A DNA stretch of 64,000 bases, from assembly GCF_039555335.1 (NCBI RefSeq), contig NC_092647.1:10754313-10818312 (forward strand). The letters run 5' to 3'. Shown here one piece after another: positions 27,401 to 32,711 of the stretch; the stretch's first letter is position 1, and every line of letters starts with the position of its first letter. The translations under genes were made by a program, and so were the position numbers. The notes under the pieces were generated by a model that had not been told where the DNA came from, made no database searches, and saw nothing but the letters and a program-made list of their open reading frames with translations. Origin of the DNA: Amphiura filiformis (lineage: Eukaryota; Echinodermata; Ophiuroidea; Amphilepidida; Amphiuridae).

Positions 27401-29912
27401 GGCAAATTGAAACGCTGACATTTTCAGCATTACATTACCATGCTTATAAATTATAATAACTGTTTAGCCTCTATACCTAAGTAAGATTTGGTCTGATTGT
27501 CTAGCGGTAAATCCCTCTGATCGACACGATCAATATTGTACGATGTTGGAGTAGCCTCGTCCAAATGTGCTATTTTATCTTCTTCGATGTACTTTATCAT
27601 ATCGGATTCACGAAGCTGAAATTATCATATCATATTGGCAGTTAAAAGCAAAGCAAGAGCTGTCAGGAACTGACATAAGGAAAATAAATATGTTTGTTTC
27701 CCATACATTTATTTTGGAAATCAATTTTATTTGAATAATTAAAAGAAAATAATTCTGATACTTTTACCATATTTACGAAAAATATTGACAATTTTTGATC
27801 ATTTGTTCTCATACATTTCAATTCTAAAATACAAATTGGACAATAAATATAAATTTGTAGGTATTATGTTACCATACATCCTGCGTCCTGTTCTAAAAAT
27901 TAACAAAAAACGAAATAAGGCCAAAAAAACATGTTTGTTTCCTGTAGCAGGTCAAAAAAGTCAAATGCGAAATGCAGGTTTTTTTTAACCATGTCTTCAA
28001 ATGACAAAAATAGCTTTTTTGCTGCAAATTGGAATGGGAATTTACAGTGGGTCTCAGATTAAAAAAGGTATTAAAACATGTGTGATGTTTTCTCGTTTGT
28101 TGTGTAATGTGTAAATGTTTACTCCAGTAGTGTTATATATTACTTTTTTTTGTGATTTTTCCGTTTTTTAGGGTTTTTTTCTTTGAAAAGTGAGAAAAAA
28201 ATTCTAATGCGAAAAATAAGCCGTCAAAAACATAATGCGCGCTAGAGGAAACAAACTTGTTTTCAGTGTTTGGCCTAAACTGCACATTTTGTTGTTAGGT
28301 TTTCAGGCCACCTATAGGGAAACGTTTTTAGTCTAATCTTATTCATTTGTACTACAACGAGACTATACCATTTTTAGCCCCGATGTGACAGTGACGTCAG
28401 CGCGATAAAGCAGATCGTTTCGCGCGCGCACCCCAGAGGCGTCTTTAAGCACTTTTGTGTTTACGCCAGCGCTCTGAACGTCACTGCCACTCAGGGTGAA
28501 AAATGGTATTTTATAATAAATAGGAAACAAAGGCTCACATTACTGATAATGTTTTCACAAATTAGTATTTGAAAATTGGAAAAGAAAAATAGGACCCTTG
28601 GTAAATTATATTTTACAATTCCAATAATTTACTCACGTTTTAGACGTTTCATCTTCCGATCGGAAGACTTCATCAGTAATGCGATGATCCAGCAACACTC
28701 CTACTCTCATCTCCAGAGTGTATAGATGGAGTAAGGGAGCTAAAGTAATCGATAAAGACTCTAGGAATGTGGATCCGGAAATGGGGGGATCAACCACGAT
28801 GAAGGGGCATACACACAAAATCATGTACATGACCAACTACTGCAAAGAATTATACACTCTGGAGATGAGAGTGGCAGTGTTGCTTGTTCATCGCATTACT
28901 GATGAAGTCTTCCGGTTGGAAGATGAGACGTCCTGATGAACTTATTATTATTATAATTATAAGGTGGAAAAGAAAGGCATTTTGTTTATTATGTCTTGAC
29001 ACTGATTACGATTCTAGATTAAACAAATTCAGAAAATGGCAGAAAGCTGCATTCATACACCGAAACATACCTTTCGAAGTGACTTCTTAGATAGCCGTGC
29101 CGAAACACTGTTGAATTTCGGATATTTATGTGTAATGATGTCGTCAGAATTGGAGGACAATTTAGCAAATTCATCATCAATCATGTTTGTATCAGCACCA
29201 TCCTGTGGATAAATGACATATACGATGTCGTATCAAAATATCTGTGCCGTTAAGGTCAAAGCCAATTCAATTTCAAATGATAAACTCTGGTAGAAGACAA
29301 AGTAGGCTTGTTCTTGTTGTTGATATCTTTAATTGATAGTTGTCTTTATTTTCCTTGCTGACTACAAATGGTCGCTCTTTTCGACCTGTTGTCTCCGTTC
29401 CTCTGTAATAAGCCCAATCGGCATTGTAACTATTTGAGAGCAATTTTGGGACACTTTGACCTCTGACATATCGGGAAAGTTGCTGAAATTATTATTAATT
29501 AATTTATTATTGTCATAATGTTATCATTTAAAAATATAATAAATAATAATAATAATAATTTATGAAATAATTAATGTTTGTTAGCTTGTTTTTGTTTTTG
29601 TAAAACATTTTAGATTATATTTTTTTTTTAAGCTGAATATTTCCACTAGGTCAGAGGGCAAAGTGTCCTAAAACTGCAAAAACAGTCCCATAATGCATTG
29701 CAAACTTTCAATGCCGATTTGGCTTGTTATCTATGACTCCAAAGTACGACTCCCTTAATCTGAATTCATACCTTAAATACCACGATATATCCACCAGGTA
29801 TCTTATCCCTGTAACGTGCTTTAAGCAGAAGCACTTCACTATTGGCAAGTTGCGAAGCAATTTGTATCAATATCATCAATCGCGCCAGGCACCAAATCCG
29901 CGGAGGTAGCAT
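95..29912 (-). CDS. Secreted proteinase K-type subtilase with SMB and CUB domains (13 exons, 3' end beyond window)
   Basis: Join, in transcript order: 29912-29772, 29202-29071, 27615-27477, 26209-26088, 25422-25287, 24312-24128, 21279-21111, 8306-8169, 6635-6513, 5377-5258, 4629-4270, 1999-1643, 442-95. Every exon has AG/GT borders and the phases match from exon to exon, giving 823 full codons. Layout: signal peptide (about 1-23), I9-type propeptide (about 40-115), S8 catalytic domain (about 125-387), SMB1 (391-425), SMB2 (432-467), CUB1 (473-588), CUB2 (590-707), CUB3 (709-823). Catalytic residues are D149, H183, N270 (oxyanion) and S334. The product should be a secreted zymogen activated by removal of the propeptide; SMB and CUB modules usually bind proteins. 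Codon 580 is TAA, so as read here the protein would stop inside CUB1. The exact partner or substrate is unknown. The gene model is inferred from sequence, without transcript data. Confidence 0.88.
443..1642. mobile_element. Intron 12 with foldback element 673-1340
   Basis: The arms at 673-790 and about 1240-1340 are inverted copies, starting TATACTTATGGGGGTACTAC on the left and ending with its near complement on the right. A motif close to TACGACAGTATGTCAAAA recurs inside at about 912, 978, 1041 and 1222. There is no coding sequence. The rest of the intron shows nothing I recognise. Confidence 0.65.
1643..1999 (-). CDS. Subtilase exon 12: CUB domain 2
   Basis: 119 codons, phase 1 to 1, acceptor ATGTGCAG, donor GTAAGT. 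It encodes [16 protein letters not shown], then [25 protein letters not shown] and [10 protein letters not shown]. The Cys that should stand at the start and the one after the 'yP' block are absent (Arg-Asn and Met instead), so the first CUB disulfide is missing while the second pair is kept. Paired loss of this bond is known in other CUBs. Confidence 0.88.
2095..3125. mobile_element. Split MITE of the CCCAGCAAAC family holding a PLE fragment
   Basis: Left part (about 2095-2290) and right part (3057-3125) carry the internal motifs 'ATATAACCCGACATTTAAA' and 'AAACGTTTTaaGAACATTTT' also seen in the element at 37522-38214, and the right end GTTTCCTGGG is a worn form of its GTTTGCTGGG terminus. 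The middle (about 2291-3056) is Penelope-like. Borders are approximate. Confidence 0.5.
2300..3025 (+). pseudogene. Penelope-like element fragment (end of RT and GIY-YIG endonuclease), broken
   Basis: At 2380-2532 the frame gives [20 protein letters not shown] and [12 protein letters not shown], the classic C-terminal RT block of PLEs. After stops and frame changes, 2770-2940 gives [20 protein letters not shown] and PSLNRNG, the end of the GIY-YIG endonuclease. It lies in intron 11 of the protease, opposite strand, and is dead. Confidence 0.75.
3126..3987. other. Part of intron 11, no gene seen
   Basis: AT-rich with A/T homopolymer and polypurine runs near 3660-3770. Short open frames on both strands at 3290-3503 have no recognisable domain and no consistent splice sites. 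Confidence 0.5.
3988..4242. mobile_element. MITE family B, copy 1
   Basis: Terminal inverted repeats ATGTGATGCGATCAAGCAAA and its complement bound 255 bases. A second copy lies at about 21335-21586. No coding capacity. It sits only 27 bases downstream of the CUB1 splice donor. Confidence 0.75.
4270..4629 (-). CDS. Subtilase exon 11: CUB domain 1, interrupted by in-frame TAA
   Basis: Phase 1 to 1, acceptor TATGTAG, donor CAACAG|GTAATA. It opens with Cys-Asp and [19 protein letters not shown], then [20 protein letters not shown] and GKYCGTDIP, giving all four CUB cysteines, and closes LIAVYATG. The frame is kept over the whole 360 bases except for one TAA (4297-4295, codon 580) between SAG and SLIAVYATG. 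Sister CUBs have Gly-Tyr at this spot. Either an allelic nonsense change, a base-call error, a shorter natural product or early decay of the gene would explain it. Confidence 0.85.
4295..4297 (-). other. In-frame TAA nonsense codon (codon 580) in CUB1
   Basis: Read on the minus strand, GGA-TAA-AGT follows the spliced frame from exon 10. CUB2 has GGG/GGC-type Gly followed by Tyr-Asn and CUB3 has Gly-Tyr-Lys at the same column. A one-base change from TAT or TAC gives TAA. Downstream sequence still codes for a good CUB end and keeps its splice donor, which argues that the stop is recent or an error. Confidence 0.8.
4630..5257. other. Intron 10
   Basis: No gene or repeat family recognised, apart from the C-run at 5219-5240 (G-run on the transcribed strand) next to the donor of exon 10. 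Confidence 0.5.
5258..5377 (-). CDS. Subtilase exon 10: somatomedin-B domain 2
   Basis: 40 codons, phase 1 to 1, acceptor TTTGTAG, donor GTAAGC. Eight cysteines (432, 436, 447, 449, 453, 459, 460, 467) with CQCDESC and CCQDY match SMB. It probably arose from exon 9 by tandem duplication. On the transcribed strand a G-rich run starts about 12 bases into the following intron (5219-5245). Confidence 0.9.
5705..5966. repeat. 42-bp minisatellite in intron 9
   Basis: About six copies of a unit containing ATCGATGCGCAGATCCTCAC and a GTTGAACTGATCTAT stretch; successive copies are 42 bases apart. The unit length is divisible by three, which keeps frames open on both strands and makes false ORFs. Rest of intron 9 (5378-5704, 5967-6512) holds nothing recognised, besides a short GC/GT run at 5517-5531. 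Confidence 0.8.
6513..6635 (-). CDS. Subtilase exon 9: somatomedin-B domain 1
   Basis: 41 codons, phase 1 to 1, acceptor TTTCTAG, donor GTATTA. Eight cysteines (residues 391, 395, 405, 407, 411, 417, 418, 425) have the exact SMB spacing, with CQCDTEC and CCSDY as the diagnostic blocks known from vitronectin and ENPP proteins. SMB domains are compact four-disulfide knots that bind other proteins. Confidence 0.9.
6636..8168. other. Intron 8
   Basis: No gene. A worn fragment of the TTAA-flanked MITE family lies at about 7880-8020 (CTCGTATTCAGAATGCAAT and GATATGTCTGATGT shared with it). A C-run is at 7638-7646. The remainder is unremarkable. Confidence 0.5.
8169..8306 (-). CDS. Subtilase exon 8: C-terminal helices of S8 domain
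   Basis: Codons 342-387 plus one base, phase 1 at both ends, acceptor CAAACAG, donor GTAAGT. It encodes [20 protein letters not shown] and ends [11 protein letters not shown], the standard finish of proteinase K-like domains ('...ltp.qv...l...at...........pn.lly'). The phase-1 border here begins the run of symmetric phase-1 modules that make up the rest of the protein. Confidence 0.9.
8381..8766. mobile_element. Foldback MITE next to exon 8
   Basis: Inverted arms begin AAGACAGAGATAAAAA and share AAATCGCGTCTGACG; about 60 bases pair at each end. It lies about 75 bases upstream of the exon 8 acceptor. Confidence 0.75.
8767..10114. other. Part of intron 7, no gene seen
   Basis: A short direct repeat AAAGTGCGACTATTTC occurs at about 9178 and 9419. 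An imperfect inverted pair (TGTGAGAATCGTTGAACAA and its partner) spans about 9690-9825. Nothing else recognised. Confidence 0.4.
10437..11096. mobile_element. TTAA-flanked palindromic MITE, copy 1
   Basis: Flanked by TTAA at 10433-10436 and 11097-11100; ends GGGA... and ...CCC. The two halves are inverted copies around about 10770, where a run of T/A with GGGAAAAAAATCC forms the turn. Other copies: 39206-39861 and 41558-42208. TTAA duplications are typical of piggyBac and Kolobok transposons. Confidence 0.88.
11536..12162. mobile_element. PIF/Harbinger-like MITE
   Basis: Ends GGCTGAGTTCACATAGAAG (left) and a near complement ending GTGAACGCAGCC (right), with TAA on both sides (11533-11535, 12163-12165), the 3-bp TWA duplication typical of Harbinger elements. 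Inside are a nested copy of the end (11601-11640) and a direct repeat of about 115 bases (about 11927-12041 and 12042-12160). Confidence 0.7.
12179..12301. repeat. Hairpin with telomere-like loop
   Basis: CCGAATAGGGTGCAACTC at the left is inverted at the right. The loop contains TTAGGGTTAGGGTTTAGGG (about 12231-12250). Confidence 0.7.
12650..14620. repeat. 116-bp satellite array, about 16-17 units
   Basis: Starts of the CCTTTC block at 12790, 12906, 13022 and 13138 are exactly 116 apart. Because 116 is not a multiple of three and stops are rare, overlapping false ORFs arise in each frame. Confidence 0.9.
14630..16180. repeat. Inverted, diverged GATACA-type array
   Basis: Dense ATACACTTTTGATACA repeats at 14630-14825 and again at 15535-16180, the latter with units such as GTCCAATTTGATACACTTTT joined to GCAGCCAGAATTTGACTAA. 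The stretch 14830-15530 between them is non-repetitive and shows no gene. Confidence 0.8.
16204..16864. other. Right part of compound insertion
   Basis: Contains a short palindrome AGGCCTTCAAACACATGTG at about 16308-16338. No gene seen. Confidence 0.4.
17098..19383. mobile_element. 2.3-kb foldback DNA element in the LINE
   Basis: Target duplication ATTT (17094-17097 and 19384-19387). It starts GGGTCATTCCATATGAAATC and ends with the complement. The right arm (about 18605-19383) is an inverted copy of about 17098-17880, and 17935-18600 is a second forward copy of part of the arm, so the order is forward, forward, reverse. No transposase found. Confidence 0.85.
19388..20726 (+). pseudogene. LINE reverse transcriptase, C-terminal two thirds
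   Basis: The largest piece of the LINE ORF. It runs [59 protein letters not shown] and YADDTTLL (19888-19910, the catalytic Asp pair), then the thumb-like part ([18 protein letters not shown]). Near 20510 a one-base shift moves the frame, and the correct end ([11 protein letters not shown] to FKNAIV) continues to 20726. Apart from that shift the RT is intact, so the copy is fairly young. Confidence 0.88.
20913..21110. other. Short intron stretch between LINE end and exon 7
   Basis: Nothing recognised. Confidence 0.4.
21111..21279 (-). CDS. Subtilase exon 7: catalytic Ser
   Basis: Codons 286-341 plus one base, phase 0 to 1, acceptor CATGTAG, donor GTAAAT. It encodes [17 protein letters not shown] and then [13 protein letters not shown]334 of GTS is the nucleophile. 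The usual family motif is GTSMASPHVAG, so Met is Phe, the second Ser is Cys, and the non-catalytic His is Ala. All other landmarks are normal, so an active enzyme is likely but altered S1 surroundings are possible. Confidence 0.9.
21335..21586. mobile_element. MITE family B, copy 2
   Basis: Ends GCGATCAAGCAAAATCAGTC and its complement, as in 3988-4242. It lies about 55 bases upstream of the exon 7 acceptor. Confidence 0.75.
21587..22754. other. Part of intron 6 with a dispersed repeat
   Basis: Part of 21600-21900 (a GCCCC-rich, AGGGCTCATAATTA-containing repeat) recurs at 59450-59575 and, inverted, at 63390-63650. At 22680-22750 GTGTTTATATTGACTTAACA is repeated and reappears at 23970 beyond the next element. 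No gene. Confidence 0.5.
22755..23950. mobile_element. Foldback element made of TTCGGACTATAGAACC repeats
   Basis: Left arm (22755-23160) repeats GGTTCTATAGTCCGAA every 20-30 bases; right arm (23627-23950) carries the inverted form TTCGGACTAAAGAACC. The middle, 23165-23625, is unique and non-coding. The spacers between repeats vary while the core is strongly kept. Confidence 0.75.
24128..24312 (-). CDS. Subtilase exon 6: substrate cleft and oxyanion Asn
   Basis: Codons 224-285, phase 1 to 0, acceptor TATCAAG, donor GTAAGT. It encodes PAIISMSFG, the S8 'vismSlG' strand with Phe for the usual Leu, and [21 protein letters not shown], where N270 is the oxyanion-hole Asn. The next exon begins VITVA, as expected. 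A foldback element (24362-24902) ends only 48 bases upstream of this acceptor, so the branch point must lie in that short gap or within the element. Confidence 0.9.
24362..24902. mobile_element. Foldback MITE beside exon 6
   Basis: TIR TACTCGGGGAGCTAGG plus GTGCACCCCCACAGGACC, inverted at 24848-24902. The loop is non-coding. Confidence 0.75.
24919..25053. mobile_element. Small palindromic MITE
   Basis: ATTGGTTCCTTCATGCCGTT at the left and AACGACGGGTAGGGACCAAT at the right form imperfect inverted ends around 135 bases. Confidence 0.65.
25287..25422 (-). CDS. Subtilase exon 5: catalytic His
   Basis: Codons 179-223 plus one base, phase 0 to 1, acceptor ATTATAG, donor GTTAGT. It encodes [14 protein letters not shown]; the first His of HGTH (residue 183) is catalytic. 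The block continues with [12 protein letters not shown], the usual strand after the His motif. Cys180 and Cys201 may pair, as extra disulfides are common in secreted members. Confidence 0.92.
25490..25563. repeat. CT-rich microsatellite in intron 4
   Basis: Mostly (TC)n with CCC breaks, about 70 bases upstream of exon 5 in transcript sense. On the transcribed strand it is GA-rich, so it is not the acceptor pyrimidine tract. Rest of intron 4 (25564-26087) shows nothing. Confidence 0.8.
26088..26209 (-). CDS. Subtilase exon 4: catalytic Asp
   Basis: Codons 138-178, phase 1 to 0, acceptor CATTATAG, donor GTGAGT. It encodes [19 protein letters not shown]; the Asp of VVDTG (residue 149) is the first member of the Asp-His-Ser triad. 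The acceptor and first bases of this exon are also found in a diverged duplicate near 27046, which lacks the rest of the exon. Confidence 0.9.
26200..27400. repeat. Tandem segmental duplication in intron 3
   Basis: Unit 1 (about 26200-27010) and unit 2 (about 27036-27400) share CCATCGCCTATAA, GGCAAGAAAAAGGTTTTTAT, CAGAGTGACGAATC, AAGGTGGGTGACCGA and CTTCATAAGTTATGAA in the same order. Unit 1 is longer only because of the MITE at 26392-26867 and a 22-base local repeat. Unit 2 includes the acceptor and first bases of exon 4 only. Confidence 0.8.
26392..26867. mobile_element. hAT-type MITE with 8-bp target duplication
   Basis: Ends CAGGGTTCG...CGAACCCTG, flanked by AAGGTGGG at 26384-26391 and 26868-26875. 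The sister duplicate at about 27236 keeps the empty site (GCAAAGGTGGGTGACCG). CA...TG ends and an 8-bp duplication define hAT elements. The inside is rich in GGCAAAAA/TTTTTGCC. Confidence 0.88.
27477..27615 (-). CDS. Subtilase exon 3: end of propeptide, start of mature protease
   Basis: Codons 92-137 plus one base, phase 0 to 1, acceptor TTTCAG, donor GTATAG. It encodes MIKYIEED, the last strand of the I9 domain, followed by [14 protein letters not shown], the typical N-terminal 'W.ldRidqr.lPld' of mature proteinase K-like enzymes. The propeptide cut is therefore probably between these two motifs, near residues 107-118. The usual Trp before the Asp-Arg is replaced by Tyr-Asn. Confidence 0.87.
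27616..29070. other. Intron 2
   Basis: Holds a short inverted-repeat MITE at about 28363-28512 (TACCATTTTT ... AAAAATGGTA with CAGTGACGTCAGCGCG paired), and a PLE end at 28630-28940. Otherwise AT-rich with no gene. Confidence 0.55.
28630..28940. mobile_element. PLE 3'-end fragments, head to head
   Basis: 28633-28725 on minus and 28855-28935 on plus are inverted copies sharing CTCTGGAGATGAGAGT and GATGAAGTCTTCCG. Paired inverted ends are common at Penelope insertions. The minus frame reads [17 protein letters not shown], which resembles the C-terminal tail of PLE proteins. Confidence 0.55.
29071..29202 (-). CDS. Subtilase exon 2: I9 propeptide core
   Basis: Codons 48-91, phase 0 at both ends, acceptor ATCCACAG and donor GTATGT. 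The exon encodes the helix-rich middle of the propeptide, ending [15 protein letters not shown], which matches the usual 'F.g.sa.ls...l..lr' portion. It joins exon 1 as YIVVFK-DGAD, the normal I9 order. This part folds the protease and inhibits it until cleavage. Confidence 0.85.
29203..29771. other. Intron 1
   Basis: AT-rich, with an AAT microsatellite at 29535-29563. No gene. Confidence 0.5.
29772..29912 (-). CDS. Subtilase exon 1: start codon, signal peptide, start of I9 propeptide
   Basis: Codons 1-47. The ATG at 29912-29910 has A at -3 and is the first Met after an in-frame TAG at 29964-29966. Residues 1-23 form a signal peptide: basic start (MLPPRIW), hydrophobic core (LMILIQIA), small residues near the cut. 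Residues 40-47 read GGYIVVFK, the first beta strand of I9/proteinase K propeptides. The exon ends AAG|GTATGA in phase 0. A longer first exon or an untranslated upstream exon cannot be excluded. Confidence 0.85.
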
Positions 29913-30314
29913 TATGAACCCCTGACTCCACTTCCGGTAGTAGAAAATGGGGTGTAAATCCTTCTAATTAAAATGAAAAGCAAATTGTGCAATTACAGGG
30001 TTATTTTTTATGTTTTAAAGAAGGACTTTCCTTCACTAGTTTTCACCAATGTTTATTCTTTTATGAATCATAATGGGGTTTGTTTTAGGATAAAAGGGCC
30101 TTGTTAAAAAATTAATGGGGATGTTTTAACATCCCCATTAAAAGTCTCAGAATTGGACCAAGTAAAAGTTTCGTAACTTGTGTTGTGTATGGCTAATTCA
30201 CCAGATTATGAGCACCATAATGTAAACTCATTAAAATCACATTTTCTATCATTTGATACTATCTCCCGACAAACCCAAATATATTTAACCTCTTTAGATT
30301 GGTCTTGGCACTTC
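29913..30314. other. Upstream of the protease start codon
   Basis: Should hold the 5' untranslated region and perhaps the promoter. No clear TATA box or other element could be assigned. A 30-base palindrome (30112-30141; TTAATGGGGATGTT arms, 2-base loop) could form a cruciform. Confidence 0.5.
30112..30141. repeat. Perfect 14-bp-arm palindrome
   Basis: TTAATGGGGATGTT, two T, then the exact complement. About 200 bases upstream of the protease ATG. Confidence 0.85.
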
Positions 30315-30419
30315 AGTAGTAATATAGCTTTTAGAGACATCTACTTCCGGTTCCGGGTCATGAGTTCAAAGGTCAAGCCAGGTCAAAGGTCACGAAACTA
30401 ATTCCGGTTCATGGGTCAA

Positions 30420-30560
30420 AGGTCAACCGGAAGTGATCAAAGGTCAACCGGAAATACCGCCATTTTGAAAAGGTCAACCGGAAATACCGCCATTTTGAAA
30501 AGGTCAACCGGAAATGCCTCCATTTTGAAAGGTCAACCGGAAATGCCGCCATTTTGAATC
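30420..30560. repeat. AAAGGTCAACCGGAAAT repeats in left arm
   Basis: About four units of about 32 bases including ACCGCCATTTTGAA. The mirrored block is at about 34385-34520. Confidence 0.85.
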
Positions 30561-30879
30561 GAGAAAAAATTTCCACAAAAAAATTCCCCAAAAAAAATTT
30601 CCAAAAAATTTCAAAAAAATTTTCAAAAAAAATTTCAAAAAAAAAAATTAGAAAAAAAAATTTAAAAAAAAAATTTTAAAAAAAAAAATTTTAAAAAAAA
30701 AAAATTGAAAAAAAAAAAAAAAAAAAAAATTAAAAAAAAAAAAAAATAAAAAAATCAGAACAATTTGGGAAAAAAAATCATGAGGACGTGGCTAATTGCC
30801 ACAGATGAATATGAATGAGAGAATGTAAATAAGGGACGTTAATATTTAGGGATGTAAATATTTAGGGACGGTGAAAGGA

Positions 30880-31215
30880 GTCAATGAGCAGGAAAATGAG
30901 CAAATGAGCATGGAAATGAGCAAATGAGCAGTGAAATGAGCAAATGAGCATGGAAATGAGCAGATGAGCATTGAAATGAGCAAATGAGCATTGGAATGAG
31001 CAAATGAGCATGGAAATGAGCAAATGAGCGGCGAAATGAGCAAATGAGCATTGGAATGAGCAGGGTAATGAGCAAATGAGCATGGAAATGAGCAAATGAG
31101 CGTGTAAACGAGTAAACGAGCGGTGAAATGAGCAAATGAGCATGTCATCGAGTCAATGAGGGTGTAAATGAGTAAATGATCAGGAAATGAGTCAATGAGC
31201 GGTGAAATGAGCAGG
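30880..31215. repeat. 20-bp minisatellite in left arm
   Basis: GAGCAAATGAGCATGGAAAT-type units in tandem; mirrored at 33655-34005. It yields false ORFs (runs of HLLIS/CSFA residues) on one strand of each arm. Confidence 0.9.
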
Positions 31216-31289
31216 GCAATGCTATACATAGAACCGGTTTAAACCGGTTCTCCTCTCCCCTCCATCACCAACAAATATACAACAAAATG

Positions 31290-32002
31290 CACAAATCCGG
31301 CAAAATGCGTCGATTGCGTAACAAAATGCGTCAAAGCGTAACGAATCGCGTCAAAAATGCGTCAATGCGTCATGAAATGCATCAAAGCGTAACGAATCGC
31401 GTCAAAGCGTAACGAATCGCGTCAAAAATGCGTCGATTACGCGACGAAATGCGTCAAGGGTACATGCCACAAAATAGCTTCCCATAGACTTTACGTGCAA
31501 AATAGGGGTCACGTTTTATGCTATAAGTCGAGTTACGTCTTACTTTGAAATATATATTTGATAACATTTTAATCAGAACAAAATTCTGCATAACATATCT
31601 GAAAATGACACCATATTTTAGGTCTACTTTTTGAGAAAAATAGCGCTATATAAAAGACCCGATTTTCCCGTGTTTACGTCCGACTGCTAACCGCGTTTTG
31701 ACCTCGTGTGTTCATGCGCTCATCATCGTAAACATCACTCAAATTTTCGCGTTTTCTGTTCAAATTAGTAGAGATCACATTCACAAGTTCTAGCAAAACA
31801 CGATTTGCAACACTAAAATTATTAATATTGTACCGATTTTGCACATTTTTTAAGCAAAGTTGGGACTATAGTCGTGATAAACTTTTACCGGAAACCGCTT
31901 CACACGCGGATTTAGTGGCATGCACCCTCAAAGCGTTATAGATTGCGTCAAAATGCGTCAATTGCGTCGTAAATTGCGTCAAAGCGTAACTAATTGCGTC
32001 GA
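31290..32002. repeat. GCGTCAAAGCGTAAC repeats in left arm
   Basis: Two clusters (31300-31460, 31930-32002) of 10-20 base units with GCGTCAA; mirrored at 32790-32950 and 33420-33575. A non-repetitive 450-base block lies between. Confidence 0.8.
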
Positions 32003-32129
32003 GCAAATGAGCGTGAAACGAGTAAACGAGCGGCAAAAGGGAGGTTAGAGGTTTAAAATTTGGGTAATAACGAGTAAAAGAGTCGATTGTATTTTGTTTC
32101 TCTACTTTATTATCGTGATTATTTGCGGG

Positions 32130-32711
32130 TTAATCATCGCCGCCTTCGTCCGTGGCAGACTCATCAACGTCATCATCTTCGTCGTATTGGAACAACCCGT
32201 CAAATTTAGATCGATGTTTGGCCATCGTTCTCTTCACGGTTTTGTCTACCTCGACACCTTTCTCCATTTTCTCCTCGAGATCGTCCGTGATCTCCGTATA
32301 AACGTCTTCGTCTTTGAGACGCGCGTGACTTCGTAGGAACGTGCTGTACTGGTCGAAAAAGTCACGTTTGACGGCCCATACGGTCTTCAGGTAGGCCTTT
32401 TCCCTAGCCATCTCAGGGTTCATGCCGTCTTTGATGTACTTTTCGTATTTTTCCCTCCTCATATCTTCCGTAGCTTCTTTAGCTCCCTGGTACCATTCCA
32501 GATAAGCCTCATTGTCTTCCAGTTCATCGTTGTCTTCGTCCGACACTTCGCGCTCTTCGACCTCAGAGTCTTTATCGTCGGAATCCATATCATCCTCTTC
32601 TTCTTCCTCTGTTTCCTTGGAGTGTACGTGTCGCTCGTGTCTCTCGAGATCGTACTTGCGCGAGAACGTCCTGCCGCACAGGGAGCAAGGGTAAGATTTG
32701 AAGGTATTCAT
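32130..32711 (-). CDS. C2H2 zinc-finger, acidic protein in the foldback loop
   Basis: 193 residues with no break. Residues 7-31 form one C2H2 finger (CSLCGRTFSRKYDLERHERH, then VH: C-x2-C-x12-H-x4-H). Residues 32-70 are almost all Glu, Asp and Ser. The rest is charged and helical (REKYEKYIKDGMNPEMAREK), ending with an acidic tail. It fills the loop between the two TIRs and is the only intact ORF of the element. A DNA- or nucleoprotein-binding role is plausible from the finger. I do not recognise the family, nor can I show that it belongs to known Polinton genes. It may alternatively be a captured host fragment. Confidence 0.7.
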   Translation of the reverse strand: MNTFKSYPCSLCGRTFSRKYDLERHERHVHSKETEEEEEDDMDSDDKDSEVEEREVSDEDNDELEDNEAYLEWYQGAKEATEDMRREKYEKYIKDGMNPEMAREKAYLKTVWAVKRDFFDQYSTFLRSHARLKDEDVYTEITDDLEEKMEKGVEVDKTVKRTMAKHRSKFDGLFQYDEDDDVDESATDEGGDD

